IMG/VR virus record: IMGVR_UViG_3300047557_001098
Span: 1 to 64,000 of that record
Source of the DNA: a virus
Reading direction: 5' to 3' (one strand)
Length of the DNA: 64,000 bases
Shown: one piece after another, positions 1 to 7,499 of the stretch
Position numbering within the stretch: position 1 is the first letter of the stretch
Layout of the letters: every line of letters starts with the position of its first letter
Notes under the pieces: generated by a model
Database searches by the model: none
Told to the model about the DNA's origin: nothing
What the model saw: the letters and a program-made list of their open reading frames with translations, nothing else
Translations under genes and position numbers: made by a program

Positions 1-720
1 TAGACCATGACCATCAAGTGTCTTACTCAACACATAGTCTTTGCCTGAGCCAGGACCACCACCAAGAAACACTGCTTTGAAAATGCCTTTGTCATGTACA
101 CCTTCACGAATGATTTCTTCATGTAGTTTCATACCCTTGCGTACATCATTGAACATTTGTTTGACATGTGCATGTGACATTGACGATGGTGCACCTTTCT
201 TGAATGAATCAAGATCACCACTCTTTGCATGTTCACGCATCTTTGATGCTGAGATGCCAGTCACACCTTCTGCATCTGGATCACGTTCACCAGCCGAGTG
301 TACTTTAATTTCTTTGAAGTTGAAACGAGCACCTTCATGTGCGCCATTGTATTTGTGCAGCAATCTGTGATATTCTTCTGTGCGATCAGAACCACCGACC
401 ATGTGCAGATGCGTTACACCTTTCTTGTGTAATGCCTCTGCGTGATCAAAGAATGTTGGTTTCTCTTTGGATGCTGCTGTGAAGTTTGTGCCAGGAAAGG
501 CACGTTTGGCGTGTTTGACTTTTTGGTCTGCTGTAAGGGGATTTTTCTTTGCGTCCTGTGAGTGTGACAGGACGATGTGATGAGAACCACCGACCTTATC
601 GGCAATTTCTTTGACTTTATTGACTAATTTTTCGTGACCATTCGTGATCGGATTCATGCGCCCAAAAGCCAGGACGGCATGTTTTTCCTTTTGTTCACGT
701 AGAAAATCTCTAAATTTCAT
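1..720 (-). CDS. Nucleotidyltransferase-kinase fusion, 3' end beyond window
   Basis: The first 240 codons are visible and no stop is reached before the left edge. The N-terminal domain is a HIGH-type nucleotidyltransferase: FGRMNPITNGH near residues 19-29 is the nucleotide-binding motif, and GISASKMR near 155-162 matches the ISxxxxR motif of NMN or pantetheine-phosphate adenylyltransferases. After a linker a P-loop, GGGPGSGKD, starts near residue 222 and predicts a C-terminal kinase or ATPase domain. The start codon follows a strong ribosome site (TAGGGGGAT) and two CTAAATA late-promoter-like boxes. The first residues, MKFRDFLRE, resemble the T4 capsid-targeting peptide. Marine T4-like phages often carry such a fusion; the substrate (NMN, pantetheine phosphate or a sugar phosphate) cannot be told from the sequence. 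Confidence 0.8.
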   Translation of the reverse strand, partial: MKFRDFLREQKEKHAVLAFGRMNPITNGHEKLVNKVKEIADKVGGSHHIVLSHSQDAKKNPLTADQKVKHAKRAFPGTNFTAASKEKPTFFDHAEALHKKGVTHLHMVGGSDRTEEYHRLLHKYNGAHEGARFNFKEIKVHSAGERDPDAEGVTGISASKMREHAKSGDLDSFKKGAPSSMSHAHVKQMFNDVRKGMKLHEEIIREGVHDKGIFKAVFLGGGPGSGKDYVLSKTLDGHGL

Positions 721-752
721 AATCCCCCTACCTCTGCGGCAGTTGTTTACGA

Positions 753-766
753 TATTTAGTATTTAG
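753..766 (-). promoter_or_regulatory. Tandem late-promoter-like boxes (CTAAATA x2)
   Basis: Two CTAAATA boxes (760-766 and 753-759) lie back to back on the minus strand, overlapping the stop codon of the upstream gene and 33-46 bases before the start at 720. They resemble the T4 late -10 element TATAAATA, and a gp55 late sigma gene is present in this window. The assignment rests on position and similarity only. Confidence 0.5.
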
Positions 767-1488
767 TAAACTTCTACATCTCCTGTGCCTGCCATGACAC
801 CCTGACAGTGAATTTCGTCAAGTTCAACAAGTCGGTCTTTCTTAATGTTTACAAAATGTGCATGTTCAGTGTCAATTCTGGTTTGAATCATCAGATTAAT
901 ATTATCTGTGGCTAAAGCGATATACTCATCAATAAGTGATGGGCACATAGAGAAAAATCTGGTAATTAATAAATCTGTTGCAAATGACTTTCTATTGTCC
1001 TGAATCCATGTTGGCATTCTTTTTTTAAAGACATATTTACCAAAATGAAGATGATCATCAACTTTAAAGGAAGAATGAATGTCTGTTCTTGCTGATAATT
1101 TAAAGATGCGATTCACTGAATGCATCAGCTTCATCATTGCGGGTTCTTTTTTTAATAGCATCATTGTCTTTATCATCAATACATTTTCAGCCTCACTTTT
1201 GCGATGATTGATAGCAAATTTTACAATCTGCTCATCTCCAGACAAATCAACGATAAAATCAACATGTTCTGATATTTCTTTAATTTTAAAATCCTGAACA
1301 GGTACAGGTGAGCCATCAACAAGTAAAATAATTGCTTCTGGTACGTATTTTCTTAAAGTTTTTAATCCATCAAGTGTTTGATCTAGTCTATCATCTTGAT
1401 TAATAACCCCCATTTGTGAATTCAAAGCGGAACTCACAATGAATAAAGGTTTGTTGGGAATAATTGAGTTATGTTCTATTGATGCCAT
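763..1488 (-). CDS. Unknown protein, last gene of the sugar cassette
   Basis: I do not recognise the family securely. The 241-residue protein opens with a beta strand (LFIVSSALNSQ, residues 15-25), then a QTLDGLKTLRKYVPEAIILLVDGS stretch that looks like the start of a Rossmann or GT-A glycosyltransferase fold. There is no clear DxD motif, signal peptide or membrane segment. It overlaps the preceding dehydrogenase gene by 13 bases, so it is probably translated with it. Its place at the end of a cassette of sugar enzymes suggests a role in sugar transfer or modification, but this is inference from context only. Confidence 0.6.
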   Translation of the reverse strand: MASIEHNSIIPNKPLFIVSSALNSQMGVINQDDRLDQTLDGLKTLRKYVPEAIILLVDGSPVPVQDFKIKEISEHVDFIVDLSGDEQIVKFAINHRKSEAENVLMIKTMMLLKKEPAMMKLMHSVNRIFKLSARTDIHSSFKVDDHLHFGKYVFKKRMPTWIQDNRKSFATDLLITRFFSMCPSLIDEYIALATDNINLMIQTRIDTEHAHFVNIKKDRLVELDEIHCQGVMAGTGDVEVY

Positions 1489-2141
1489 TCAAACTCCGAA
1501 AATAATTTAATTGTTTTATATGTTGCTTTAGAATTTAATACATGAACTATTGTGTTGGTAATTTCTTTTGTATCCAACAATCTATCTTTGTTTGGATTTG
1601 TTCTCTGCATTGGCGTATCAATACCACCAGGATGGATGCTTGTTACTTTGATCCCATCATTACGAAGTTCTTCACCAAGAATGCCTGCAAACGCCGTAAG
1701 TGCATGTTTTGATGCTGCATAGATTGATTCATTTTTTATCTCATACAAACCAGCAACAGAGTTGATAAAGAAAACATTTGAACCACGTGACAAATATTTC
1801 TGCGCTGCTTTGGTCACATACATCGTACCCTTGACATTCAAATCAATAATTTTATCAATTGTTTTCATTGACTGAGAAGAAAACTCACCATACTCAAACA
1901 CACCGGCATTATTGACTAACACATCAATGAACACGCCCATCTTTTCAAATGCCAACCTCACTTCTTCTGCATTCGATATGTCACATTCTACCCATTGAAA
2001 CGTGTCTGGAGCGGCAAACAATTTGATTGATGGTTTAGTACGTGAAAGACCATACACGAAATACCCTTCGTTAATTAGTCTGTCTGCAATCTCTTGACCA
2101 AGACCATAACTACAACCTGTCACCACAGCCACTTTACGCAT
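1476..2141 (-). CDS. Short-chain dehydrogenase/reductase (SDR)
   Basis: A classical NAD(P)-dependent SDR of 221 residues, the usual domain length of about 220-250. The cofactor motif TGCSYGLG is at residues 8-15, NNAG at 77-80, the catalytic serine is S128, and the YxxxK pair is Y141/K145 (YAASK). The ATG at 2141 overlaps the stop of the upstream cyclase gene as TGATG and sits 7 bases after GAGGAG, so it is preferred to the GTG one codon earlier. Next to a sugar-phosphate cyclase, a kinase-like protein and a nucleotidyltransferase, it would be expected to oxidise or reduce a cyclitol or sugar intermediate, as the SDRs of C7-cyclitol pathways do. The substrate is inferred. Confidence 0.88.
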   Translation of the reverse strand: MRKVAVVTGCSYGLGQEIADRLINEGYFVYGLSRTKPSIKLFAAPDTFQWVECDISNAEEVRLAFEKMGVFIDVLVNNAGVFEYGEFSSQSMKTIDKIIDLNVKGTMYVTKAAQKYLSRGSNVFFINSVAGLYEIKNESIYAASKHALTAFAGILGEELRNDGIKVTSIHPGGIDTPMQRTNPNKDRLLDTKEITNTIVHVLNSKATYKTIKLFSEFEWHQ

Positions 2142-3277
2142 CACATCTCCTCAAAAATAGCAATACCATACTTTATATCTTCATCTGTGATATCATTTAC
2201 GATCTTGTAATTACCAATGTGAATTGGCAATGGTGCAAACTGATTACCGTTACGATGTTTTGTTGCATCACTCAAACTTTCCTTCAACATCTTTATATTC
2301 GTAAAGTCTGGATGAAATGTTTTGAGTTTTAATCTCTTTGCTACATCAAATATACGTTTCAATTCATCAGAGCCAATATATGTTCTACTAAAAGAGATAC
2401 ACGAACTGAGCAAGCAATCAAGTGCTACTGCTTCACCATGCAACAGATTTGGTATGTTTGCCATCTCAATCACTGGGCTGAATGTGTGACCGAAATCTAC
2501 ACAACGATCCAATCGTTTCTCCCACAGATTAGGACCAAGTTCTTCTATCATATCTGTGATGGCAAGATTGATTACACGAACTGGCACTGCACCATGTTGA
2601 AACTTTTCTTCAATCAACATCTCAGCATTCTCTTCAAGCAACTTGAAAAGTTCTGGTGATTTGATCACTGCTAGTTTGAATATCTCTGCAATACCATTGA
2701 CAATCTCACGCTCACTTTGTGTTGCAATAAACTTTTTATCGATGAATGTTGCTTCTGGTGGATAATACGCACCAATACGATTACGACGACCTAAGTGATT
2801 AACTGCTACTTTTGACCCAACTGAGGCATCAACAATTGCCAGAAGTGTTGTGGGGATTTTGATATATGGAATTCCACGACGATATATGCTGCAAGCAAAC
2901 CCAACAATGTCAAGGAGAACACCACCACCAATGGCGATAATCTTTTCACGACGAAGAACTCCCTGTTTTTCAAAAAAGGTGACAATTTCATCTACATTTT
3001 TCCAGTTCTTGTTTTCTTCTTTACAGTCAATAATCAGTATTTGTGATTCAAGTTTTGTGACACCAAAATATTCATCGATTTTTGATTTATATAAATCCCA
3101 AACTTCAGTATCTATCACAATCACTCTACGATGACTATTGGATAAATTTGCTATATCTTGGTTACTCGGATTAAATATGTCAGCCGAATATGTTAATTTG
3201 AATTCTACTGGTAGTTCTGTTTTTACTTTCCAAGTTCGTTTGAACTTGTCATAGTCCATCATAAACTCATCACTCAT
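2141..3277 (-). CDS. Sugar-phosphate cyclase of the DHQ-synthase superfamily (sedoheptulose-7-phosphate cyclase-like)
   Basis: This 378-residue protein belongs to the dehydroquinate synthase fold, NAD- and Zn-dependent enzymes that cyclise sugar phosphates. The NAD site GGGVLLD is at residues 117-123, IPTTLLAIVDASVGSK at 141-156, metal ligands are likely E198, H264 and H280, and K340 lies in the ATKHRNGN loop. Where DHQ synthase has GHTFGHAIE, this protein has DFGHTFSPVIE (261-271). As I recall the families, this Ser-Pro replacement marks the sedoheptulose-7-phosphate cyclases that make 2-epi-5-epi-valiolone and related C7 cyclitols, as does YRRGIPYIKIPTT near 132-144. The gene is coupled to the kinase-like gene upstream and the SDR downstream. 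A true DHQ synthase or 2-deoxy-scyllo-inosose synthase is less likely; the exact product is not determined. Confidence 0.85.
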   Translation of the reverse strand: MSDEFMMDYDKFKRTWKVKTELPVEFKLTYSADIFNPSNQDIANLSNSHRRVIVIDTEVWDLYKSKIDEYFGVTKLESQILIIDCKEENKNWKNVDEIVTFFEKQGVLRREKIIAIGGGVLLDIVGFACSIYRRGIPYIKIPTTLLAIVDASVGSKVAVNHLGRRNRIGAYYPPEATFIDKKFIATQSEREIVNGIAEIFKLAVIKSPELFKLLEENAEMLIEEKFQHGAVPVRVINLAITDMIEELGPNLWEKRLDRCVDFGHTFSPVIEMANIPNLLHGEAVALDCLLSSCISFSRTYIGSDELKRIFDVAKRLKLKTFHPDFTNIKMLKESLSDATKHRNGNQFAPLPIHIGNYKIVNDITDEDIKYGIAIFEEM

Positions 3278-4235
3278 CTAAAGCCTCATGAAACAATTTT
3301 GCCGCATGTACATAAAAATATCTTGCTTTGTTTATATCGCCAGCAATTAATTTGAATGGAAGCATACGAATAAATTGTGATGCTTCCAATATATCTATAA
3401 GTTTCATTTTATCTTCTGGCAGTTCGGACATGAAGTGGTTGTTGAATACTTCAAAGTTACTTGGTATTGTATTTGGATTGAAGAAGTCATTTCCGACTAC
3501 ACGAATATCACGATCATTGATGAAACCATAATGACTACGTGAACACTGAAGAACTTGTGCATAATCAAGATATTTTGTGTTCCACATACTTTCTTCGTAT
3601 GTGTCAATGAACATTACACGGTCCTCTTCAAAAGAATACATGATGTTTTCTAATGTAGGATTGCCATGAATGTTACACTCATCATCATTTTCTAAATTTG
3701 AAAAGAATTCATACACAGGACCATGAATTGCTAGTGTGCCAGTAAGACCAATTACTTCTTTACTGTTTAACCAATAATTACCTTTTTCGAAGAATTCACC
3801 AAATGCTGGTATCTTCAATGCATCCATCAACTTTTGATGTATCTCTTCACGGAAGTAAAGTGATGGCGCTCCAGAAATTGGCGTTCTACCAAAAGAATGT
3901 ATTGTGTTCAAACCTTTCCATACTGCTTTACTGATTTTGAATATTGTTTCTTCTTTGAGTGGTTCACCACTCAGAATAGATTTGATATCACGAAATCCTT
4001 CTAGATATTTTAAATCAAACCATGCATCAACACCAGTAGAACCAATAGCAACAACTTCTGGAAACAGACCAGGATAAATCTGATTGAAGTGTTGCAGTTT
4101 CATCAACTGTGAATACCAACGAACAAAACCATATTCACGATTCTTCGTGCGTGATATTTCTTTACGAACAATGTTCTGGTCTGGTATCCAATAAGTTTTG
4201 CTCAGTGAGCCACCTTTAAGTTCAATCGTTTTCAT
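3270..4235 (-). CDS. Kinase-like phosphotransferase (aminoglycoside/choline kinase fold), catalytic Asp replaced
   Basis: A 321-residue protein resembling the small-molecule phosphotransferases found in bacterial capsule and LPS clusters. The Brenner-type catalytic loop is visible as NIHGNPTLENIM (residues 188-199), followed by the metal-binding FIDTYEES (209-216) and KYLDYAQVLQ. The usual HGD of this loop is HGN here (N192), so the expected catalytic base is missing. Either the enzyme uses another residue or it is not a kinase. It overlaps its neighbours by 4 and 8 bases within the cyclitol cassette, where phosphorylation of a cyclitol before nucleotidyl transfer would fit. Function is inferred from fold and context. 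Confidence 0.75.
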   Translation of the reverse strand: MKTIELKGGSLSKTYWIPDQNIVRKEISRTKNREYGFVRWYSQLMKLQHFNQIYPGLFPEVVAIGSTGVDAWFDLKYLEGFRDIKSILSGEPLKEETIFKISKAVWKGLNTIHSFGRTPISGAPSLYFREEIHQKLMDALKIPAFGEFFEKGNYWLNSKEVIGLTGTLAIHGPVYEFFSNLENDDECNIHGNPTLENIMYSFEEDRVMFIDTYEESMWNTKYLDYAQVLQCSRSHYGFINDRDIRVVGNDFFNPNTIPSNFEVFNNHFMSELPEDKMKLIDILEASQFIRMLPFKLIAGDINKARYFYVHAAKLFHEALDE

Positions 4236-4960
4236 TTCGCACCCAATGTTTGTCTTGCTACTTCAATACCATATTCTTGTGGACTACCTAAAACAATTGT
4301 TTCTTGATTTGTTGCTAAACCATTCATGAACGCAGACTTATCATCTGCAATCATACTCTGAATTACATTTGAAATATAAAGTTCGTCATCCGAATGAAGT
4401 TTGTTGTAGTATTCAAGATATCTATTGCCAGATTCAAAGCCATACAGGCCTGATGATGCGTATGGCGATATCTGTTTCTTCTCAACTATTTCTGTAACGA
4501 CGCCTTCATATGCACGAACATAAGAATATTTTGGTGAGTTGCCAATGAATACATCAACATATGCTGTATATGGATAAGCCAACATTTCACTTATCGATTT
4601 CAAATTACGACCAGTCACAATCGTGTCTCCGTTGTGAATGAAAGTTGGCAACTCTGGATGATTCAGATAATCAATACCAATCGCTGCTGTATGTGCTTGG
4701 CCTTTTGTGTCACCAATATACAGAATATTCTTTTCATTCAAATCAAAAGGTGCAATCGTTTCAAGAAGTTGATCTTGAAAATAAACATCACGTTTGTTCG
4801 CAACAAGAAGCACACGGCAATCTGTGTGTAGATTCTTTATGATATCATGAATGATTGTCTTACCATTCCAAGGCAACAGATACTTTGGAATATCAAAACC
4901 AACGTCATGAAAGCGGGTGTTGTAACCCGCCATGCAAATAACAAGATTTACTTCAGCCAT
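4232..4960 (-). CDS. Sugar nucleotidyltransferase (NTP-transferase fold)
   Basis: A 242-residue GT-A-type nucleotidyltransferase that should form an NDP-sugar or NDP-cyclitol from NTP and a sugar phosphate. The signature is near the N-terminus: CMAGYNTRF at residues 9-17 stands for the G-rich loop and Arg, followed by IPKYLLPWNGKTII (24-37) with the conserved PK-L pair. HNGDTIV near residue 110 supplies the metal-binding Asp. It starts 13 bases inside the upstream glycosyltransferase-like gene and ends in an ATGA overlap with the kinase-like gene. It is RmlA/GalU-like in fold; the base (CTP, UTP, dTTP or GTP) is unknown. Confidence 0.85.
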   Translation of the reverse strand: MAEVNLVICMAGYNTRFHDVGFDIPKYLLPWNGKTIIHDIIKNLHTDCRVLLVANKRDVYFQDQLLETIAPFDLNEKNILYIGDTKGQAHTAAIGIDYLNHPELPTFIHNGDTIVTGRNLKSISEMLAYPYTAYVDVFIGNSPKYSYVRAYEGVVTEIVEKKQISPYASSGLYGFESGNRYLEYYNKLHSDDELYISNVIQSMIADDKSAFMNGLATNQETIVLGSPQEYGIEVARQTLGAK

Positions 4961-5670
4961 TCTTCCATGTCCTCACGTAGTAAAGAGTGCCATGTGCCAT
5001 TGTATTCGCCTGGAGGAAATGGATGATTGACATCACAGTATACTAGTTTTTCACCAACAAGACCATACTTTTTCCAGTTAGCACTCATGAAATCTTCCAT
5101 CATAAACTGTATGCCTTGTTTATAAAATTCATCATAGTTTTTAAACACCTCAGCATACTTGTTCATATTCTCTGATGAAGAAAATGCAAACTGATCATTA
5201 CCAAAATCACGATCTGGTGTCATGCGACAGTTTGGTATATGCAACTTAGAGTTGTCTAATTGATCAAAAGGTATACGAGTATTAATAGCAAAATCAAATC
5301 TTGAACGAATAACCCAATCAAACTTCATTGAATTATTTTTTTCATATTCTTGCTTTAATTTCATGGTATGATAAATTGCATACATTTGTGCATATGTTGA
5401 CATACGACCATCCTTAACCTTCCAATTTGGAGAAGGAGGAGGTGTGTTAGTATATGCTGATAAATCTATTTCTAAAGGCTGCTCAACAATTGCACCAGCT
5501 GGTTGATACAGATCAAGGGCTTGTTCATGAAGATCGTTTTCATTTTCCCAAGTGTGAAGAAAAACTGTTACATCATTTTTATACAAAATATTTTTCAAAT
5601 GATAGTAATGCCCCGCTTCAACCATTCTTGGTTGACCTGAAATACAAAGTGCTATTTTACTTGTCGTCAT
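4948..5670 (-). CDS. Glycosyltransferase-like protein
   Basis: A 240-residue protein starting MTTSKIALCISGQPRM. This opening (an ALCISGQPR strand-loop), the strand VTVFLHTW near 35-42 and the FDWVIRSRFDFAINTR segment in the middle are the pattern of a family annotated as glycosyltransferase-like in phage and capsule loci. The RSRFDF part could serve as the DxD-type metal site. The ATG at 5670 has a GAGG site 7 bases upstream and is preferred to the TTG at 5682. It overlaps the preceding glycosyltransferase-like gene by 14 bases and the nucleotidyltransferase by 13. Acceptor and donor are unknown; by context it may use the nucleotide product of the cassette. Confidence 0.65.
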   Translation of the reverse strand: MTTSKIALCISGQPRMVEAGHYYHLKNILYKNDVTVFLHTWENENDLHEQALDLYQPAGAIVEQPLEIDLSAYTNTPPPSPNWKVKDGRMSTYAQMYAIYHTMKLKQEYEKNNSMKFDWVIRSRFDFAINTRIPFDQLDNSKLHIPNCRMTPDRDFGNDQFAFSSSENMNKYAEVFKNYDEFYKQGIQFMMEDFMSANWKKYGLVGEKLVYCDVNHPFPPGEYNGTWHSLLREDMEEWLK

Positions 5671-6499
5671 ATTTTGCCTCAATCACTTTACGCCACTCTG
5701 GAACACGATCATACTGATGTACAATAGTATACTCTATTCCCTTTGAAGTTACAACCTTATCGCCTTCTAATTTCGGTGATGATTCTAGTAGATGCGGTCT
5801 GAATTGATCAATCTTACTCGGATCGGCAGTTGTACCTAATTGACATGCCCAACCGTATTCTGATTCAGTATACATTGACGAATCAATATATGGATGTCTT
5901 GAAATCATTACATTGAATACTGCTTGATCAACAATTGGTATTGGTCTATTAATACAGTTTAAAAACAGTTGTAATGCTAAATCTTTCATTGCATAACCAC
6001 GACCTGCAATCACACCAACATTAAAAATAGTATTGTTTTTAAAATCTTCATAGATACCTTGTCCATAACATTGTGTAATGTTTTCACGACCCCATGGTTC
6101 ATCTTTGTATTTCATGCTTTCAGATGAGAATACCAAATCTTCTCGGGTAGAAAGATTTTCTTCTAGCCAATCAACAGGATTTTTTTGAAAGATAACATCT
6201 CTCACATCTGTGGTAATCACATAACGATAGTCGTTGTCTTTCAGAAGTTTGTAAATGTGAACAAATCGCTCAACATGCACCATCAATTGTGATTGATAGC
6301 TTAAATTACCATCACCATCTTGATTGAATGCTATGATTGAGAAGCCTGCGTCAGTTACCTTTTGTACGGTATCTTTGTCGCAGTTCATGAGAATCAGAAC
6401 TTTATCACCTTCAAAGCCTGATGCGTTGATTGAGTTTACCCAATATTTTAACTTCGACCAATCATAGTTGGTCGAACACCCCACGATACAATCCTTCAT
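5657..6499 (-). CDS. GT-A glycosyltransferase-like protein, first gene of the sugar cassette
   Basis: A 280-residue protein in which YVITTDVRDVIFQKNP (about residues 92-107) carries the DxD-like element of a GT-A glycosyltransferase, with the preceding KLLKDNDYRY helix and strand typical of the fold. MKDCIVGCSTNYDW at the N-terminus is the first strand and loop. The start at 6499 follows GGAG. It lies 15 bases after the gene upstream and leads seven overlapping genes (763-6499), which probably form one translationally coupled unit within a late transcript. No membrane segment is seen, so it should act in the cytoplasm. Target (virion protein, DNA or cell-surface glycan) is unknown. Confidence 0.65.
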   Translation of the reverse strand: MKDCIVGCSTNYDWSKLKYWVNSINASGFEGDKVLILMNCDKDTVQKVTDAGFSIIAFNQDGDGNLSYQSQLMVHVERFVHIYKLLKDNDYRYVITTDVRDVIFQKNPVDWLEENLSTREDLVFSSESMKYKDEPWGRENITQCYGQGIYEDFKNNTIFNVGVIAGRGYAMKDLALQLFLNCINRPIPIVDQAVFNVMISRHPYIDSSMYTESEYGWACQLGTTADPSKIDQFRPHLLESSPKLEGDKVVTSKGIEYTIVHQYDRVPEWRKVIEAKYDDK

Positions 6500-6514
6500 A
6501 ATATCTCCAATAAT

Positions 6515-6910
6515 TTATTTTCTGTCTGTCGTCGCCCAGTTTCCTGTAAACTTTTTGTATTGTTTTGTACTTTGACCTGGCGTGTCAGTGAGATATTTAT
6601 CTCTCAGTTCTGGACGACCCCATTCACCAGCACCAGCCTTTGATACAAACTCTTGTTTTTCACGAATATTGTTAAATTCTTTTACCCAACTAAACTTGGT
6701 TGATGCAGGAATCCATTTTTGACCAATGCTTTTCTTACCTCTGATATAATCGGTATCAATCAATATCCAATCTTTATCTTTACTGAAAGCAACGGTGTGT
6801 GCTTTTTTCAATATCTGAACGATCTTTCCAGTTTTTTCTAACTTACCTAAAGTTATCACATCTTTATCATAGATACTGGATTCTGATATATGTTCTTTAA
6901 AAGTTTTCAT
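6515..6910 (-). CDS. Unknown late protein with capsid-targeting-like N-terminus
   Basis: A 131-residue, lysine-rich, soluble protein of unknown fold. The start at 6910 makes an ATGA overlap with the stop of the Fe-S carrier gene; a longer reading from 6937 has no support. The first residues, [12 protein letters not shown], are strikingly close to the N-terminal capsid-targeting peptide of T4 internal proteins (MKTYQEFIAEA), including an I-x-E site where gp21 would cut after Glu10. This suggests, without proving, packaging into the prohead. The middle resembles a small beta domain ([17 protein letters not shown]) and the C-terminus is polar. Confidence 0.6.
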   Translation of the reverse strand: MKTFKEHISESSIYDKDVITLGKLEKTGKIVQILKKAHTVAFSKDKDWILIDTDYIRGKKSIGQKWIPASTKFSWVKEFNNIREKQEFVSKAGAGEWGRPELRDKYLTDTPGQSTKQYKKFTGNWATTDRK

Positions 6911-7227
6911 ACGGCAAATGATGAACCACAACCGCAAGTTGCAGTTACATTAGGATTTTTGATTTTGAATTGTGAACCCATCAATGATTCTTCATAATCA
7001 ATTTCCGCATCATTTACATAATGCATACTAATACTATCTATAACAACCTGTATGCCATCACGTTCAAACACATGATCATCGGCTTCTGATTGCTCTTCAA
7101 GTGTAAAGCCATACTGAAAACCTGTGCAACCACCACCCTGTACGAACACACGTAGTTTCAAATCAGGATTTTCTTCATCAATGATTGATTTAATTTTCTT
7201 TGCGGCAGTTGATGTAATGTTGAACAT
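6907..7227 (-). CDS. A-type iron-sulfur cluster carrier (IscA/ErpA/HesB family)
   Basis: At 106 residues this is a full-length A-type carrier, which holds and delivers Fe-S clusters to apoproteins. The three ligand cysteines are conserved: one in [11 protein letters not shown] (near residue 33) and two in ATCGCGSSF at the C-terminus. It overlaps its neighbours as TAATG at the start and ATGA at the end. HesB/IscA-like genes are known in T4-like cyanophages. Lying within an apparently late transcript, it may supply clusters to phage or host enzymes during virion production; its client is unknown. Family assignment is firm. Confidence 0.93.
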   Translation of the reverse strand: MFNITSTAAKKIKSIIDEENPDLKLRVFVQGGGCTGFQYGFTLEEQSEADDHVFERDGIQVVIDSISMHYVNDAEIDYEESLMGSQFKIKNPNVTATCGCGSSFAV

Positions 7228-7499
7228 TAGCCCCTCGTCAATGTAAGAATCTTCTGCATTTGTTTCTCAATAATAGGACCACGATTAGGCCAGTGAATGT
7301 ATGGTTGATTTGCAGTCTTATATAAATTTGTCAGAAAAGGCATGATAATCTTTTCTACTTGTTGAAGTCTTTGTTTATATTCCTCAACAGTTTCATCTTT
7401 CTCTGCAATGACTGCTTGATATTCAACTTCATCTACGGTGCTGAAGCCAAAGTCATCATCTGCATATTCTGCTAAAATCTTATTGATATCGTAACTCAT
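7227..7499 (-). CDS. Conserved hypothetical protein of T4-like phages
   Basis: A 90-residue protein with an acidic N-terminus ([20 protein letters not shown]), a helical middle ([21 protein letters not shown]) and the C-terminal motif [20 protein letters not shown] recognise this pattern from hypothetical proteins of cyanophages but know no function for it. It overlaps both neighbours, the ligase-like gene (ATGA) and the Fe-S carrier (TAATG), so expression is probably coupled. Too small and polar for a membrane protein. Confidence 0.75.
   Translation of the reverse strand: MSYDINKILAEYADDDFGFSTVDEVEYQAVIAEKDETVEEYKQRLQQVEKIIMPFLTNLYKTANQPYIHWPNRGPIIEKQMQKILTLTRG

Noticed and set aside
41-370. 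Open frame on the plus strand at the left edge
   Set aside because: It is the antisense of the nucleotidyltransferase gene, which has clear motifs, a start with a ribosome site and a promoter.
2141-3277. Shikimate-pathway DHQ synthase
   Set aside because: The second His of GHTFGHAIE is absent (GHTFSPVIE), and no other shikimate gene is nearby.
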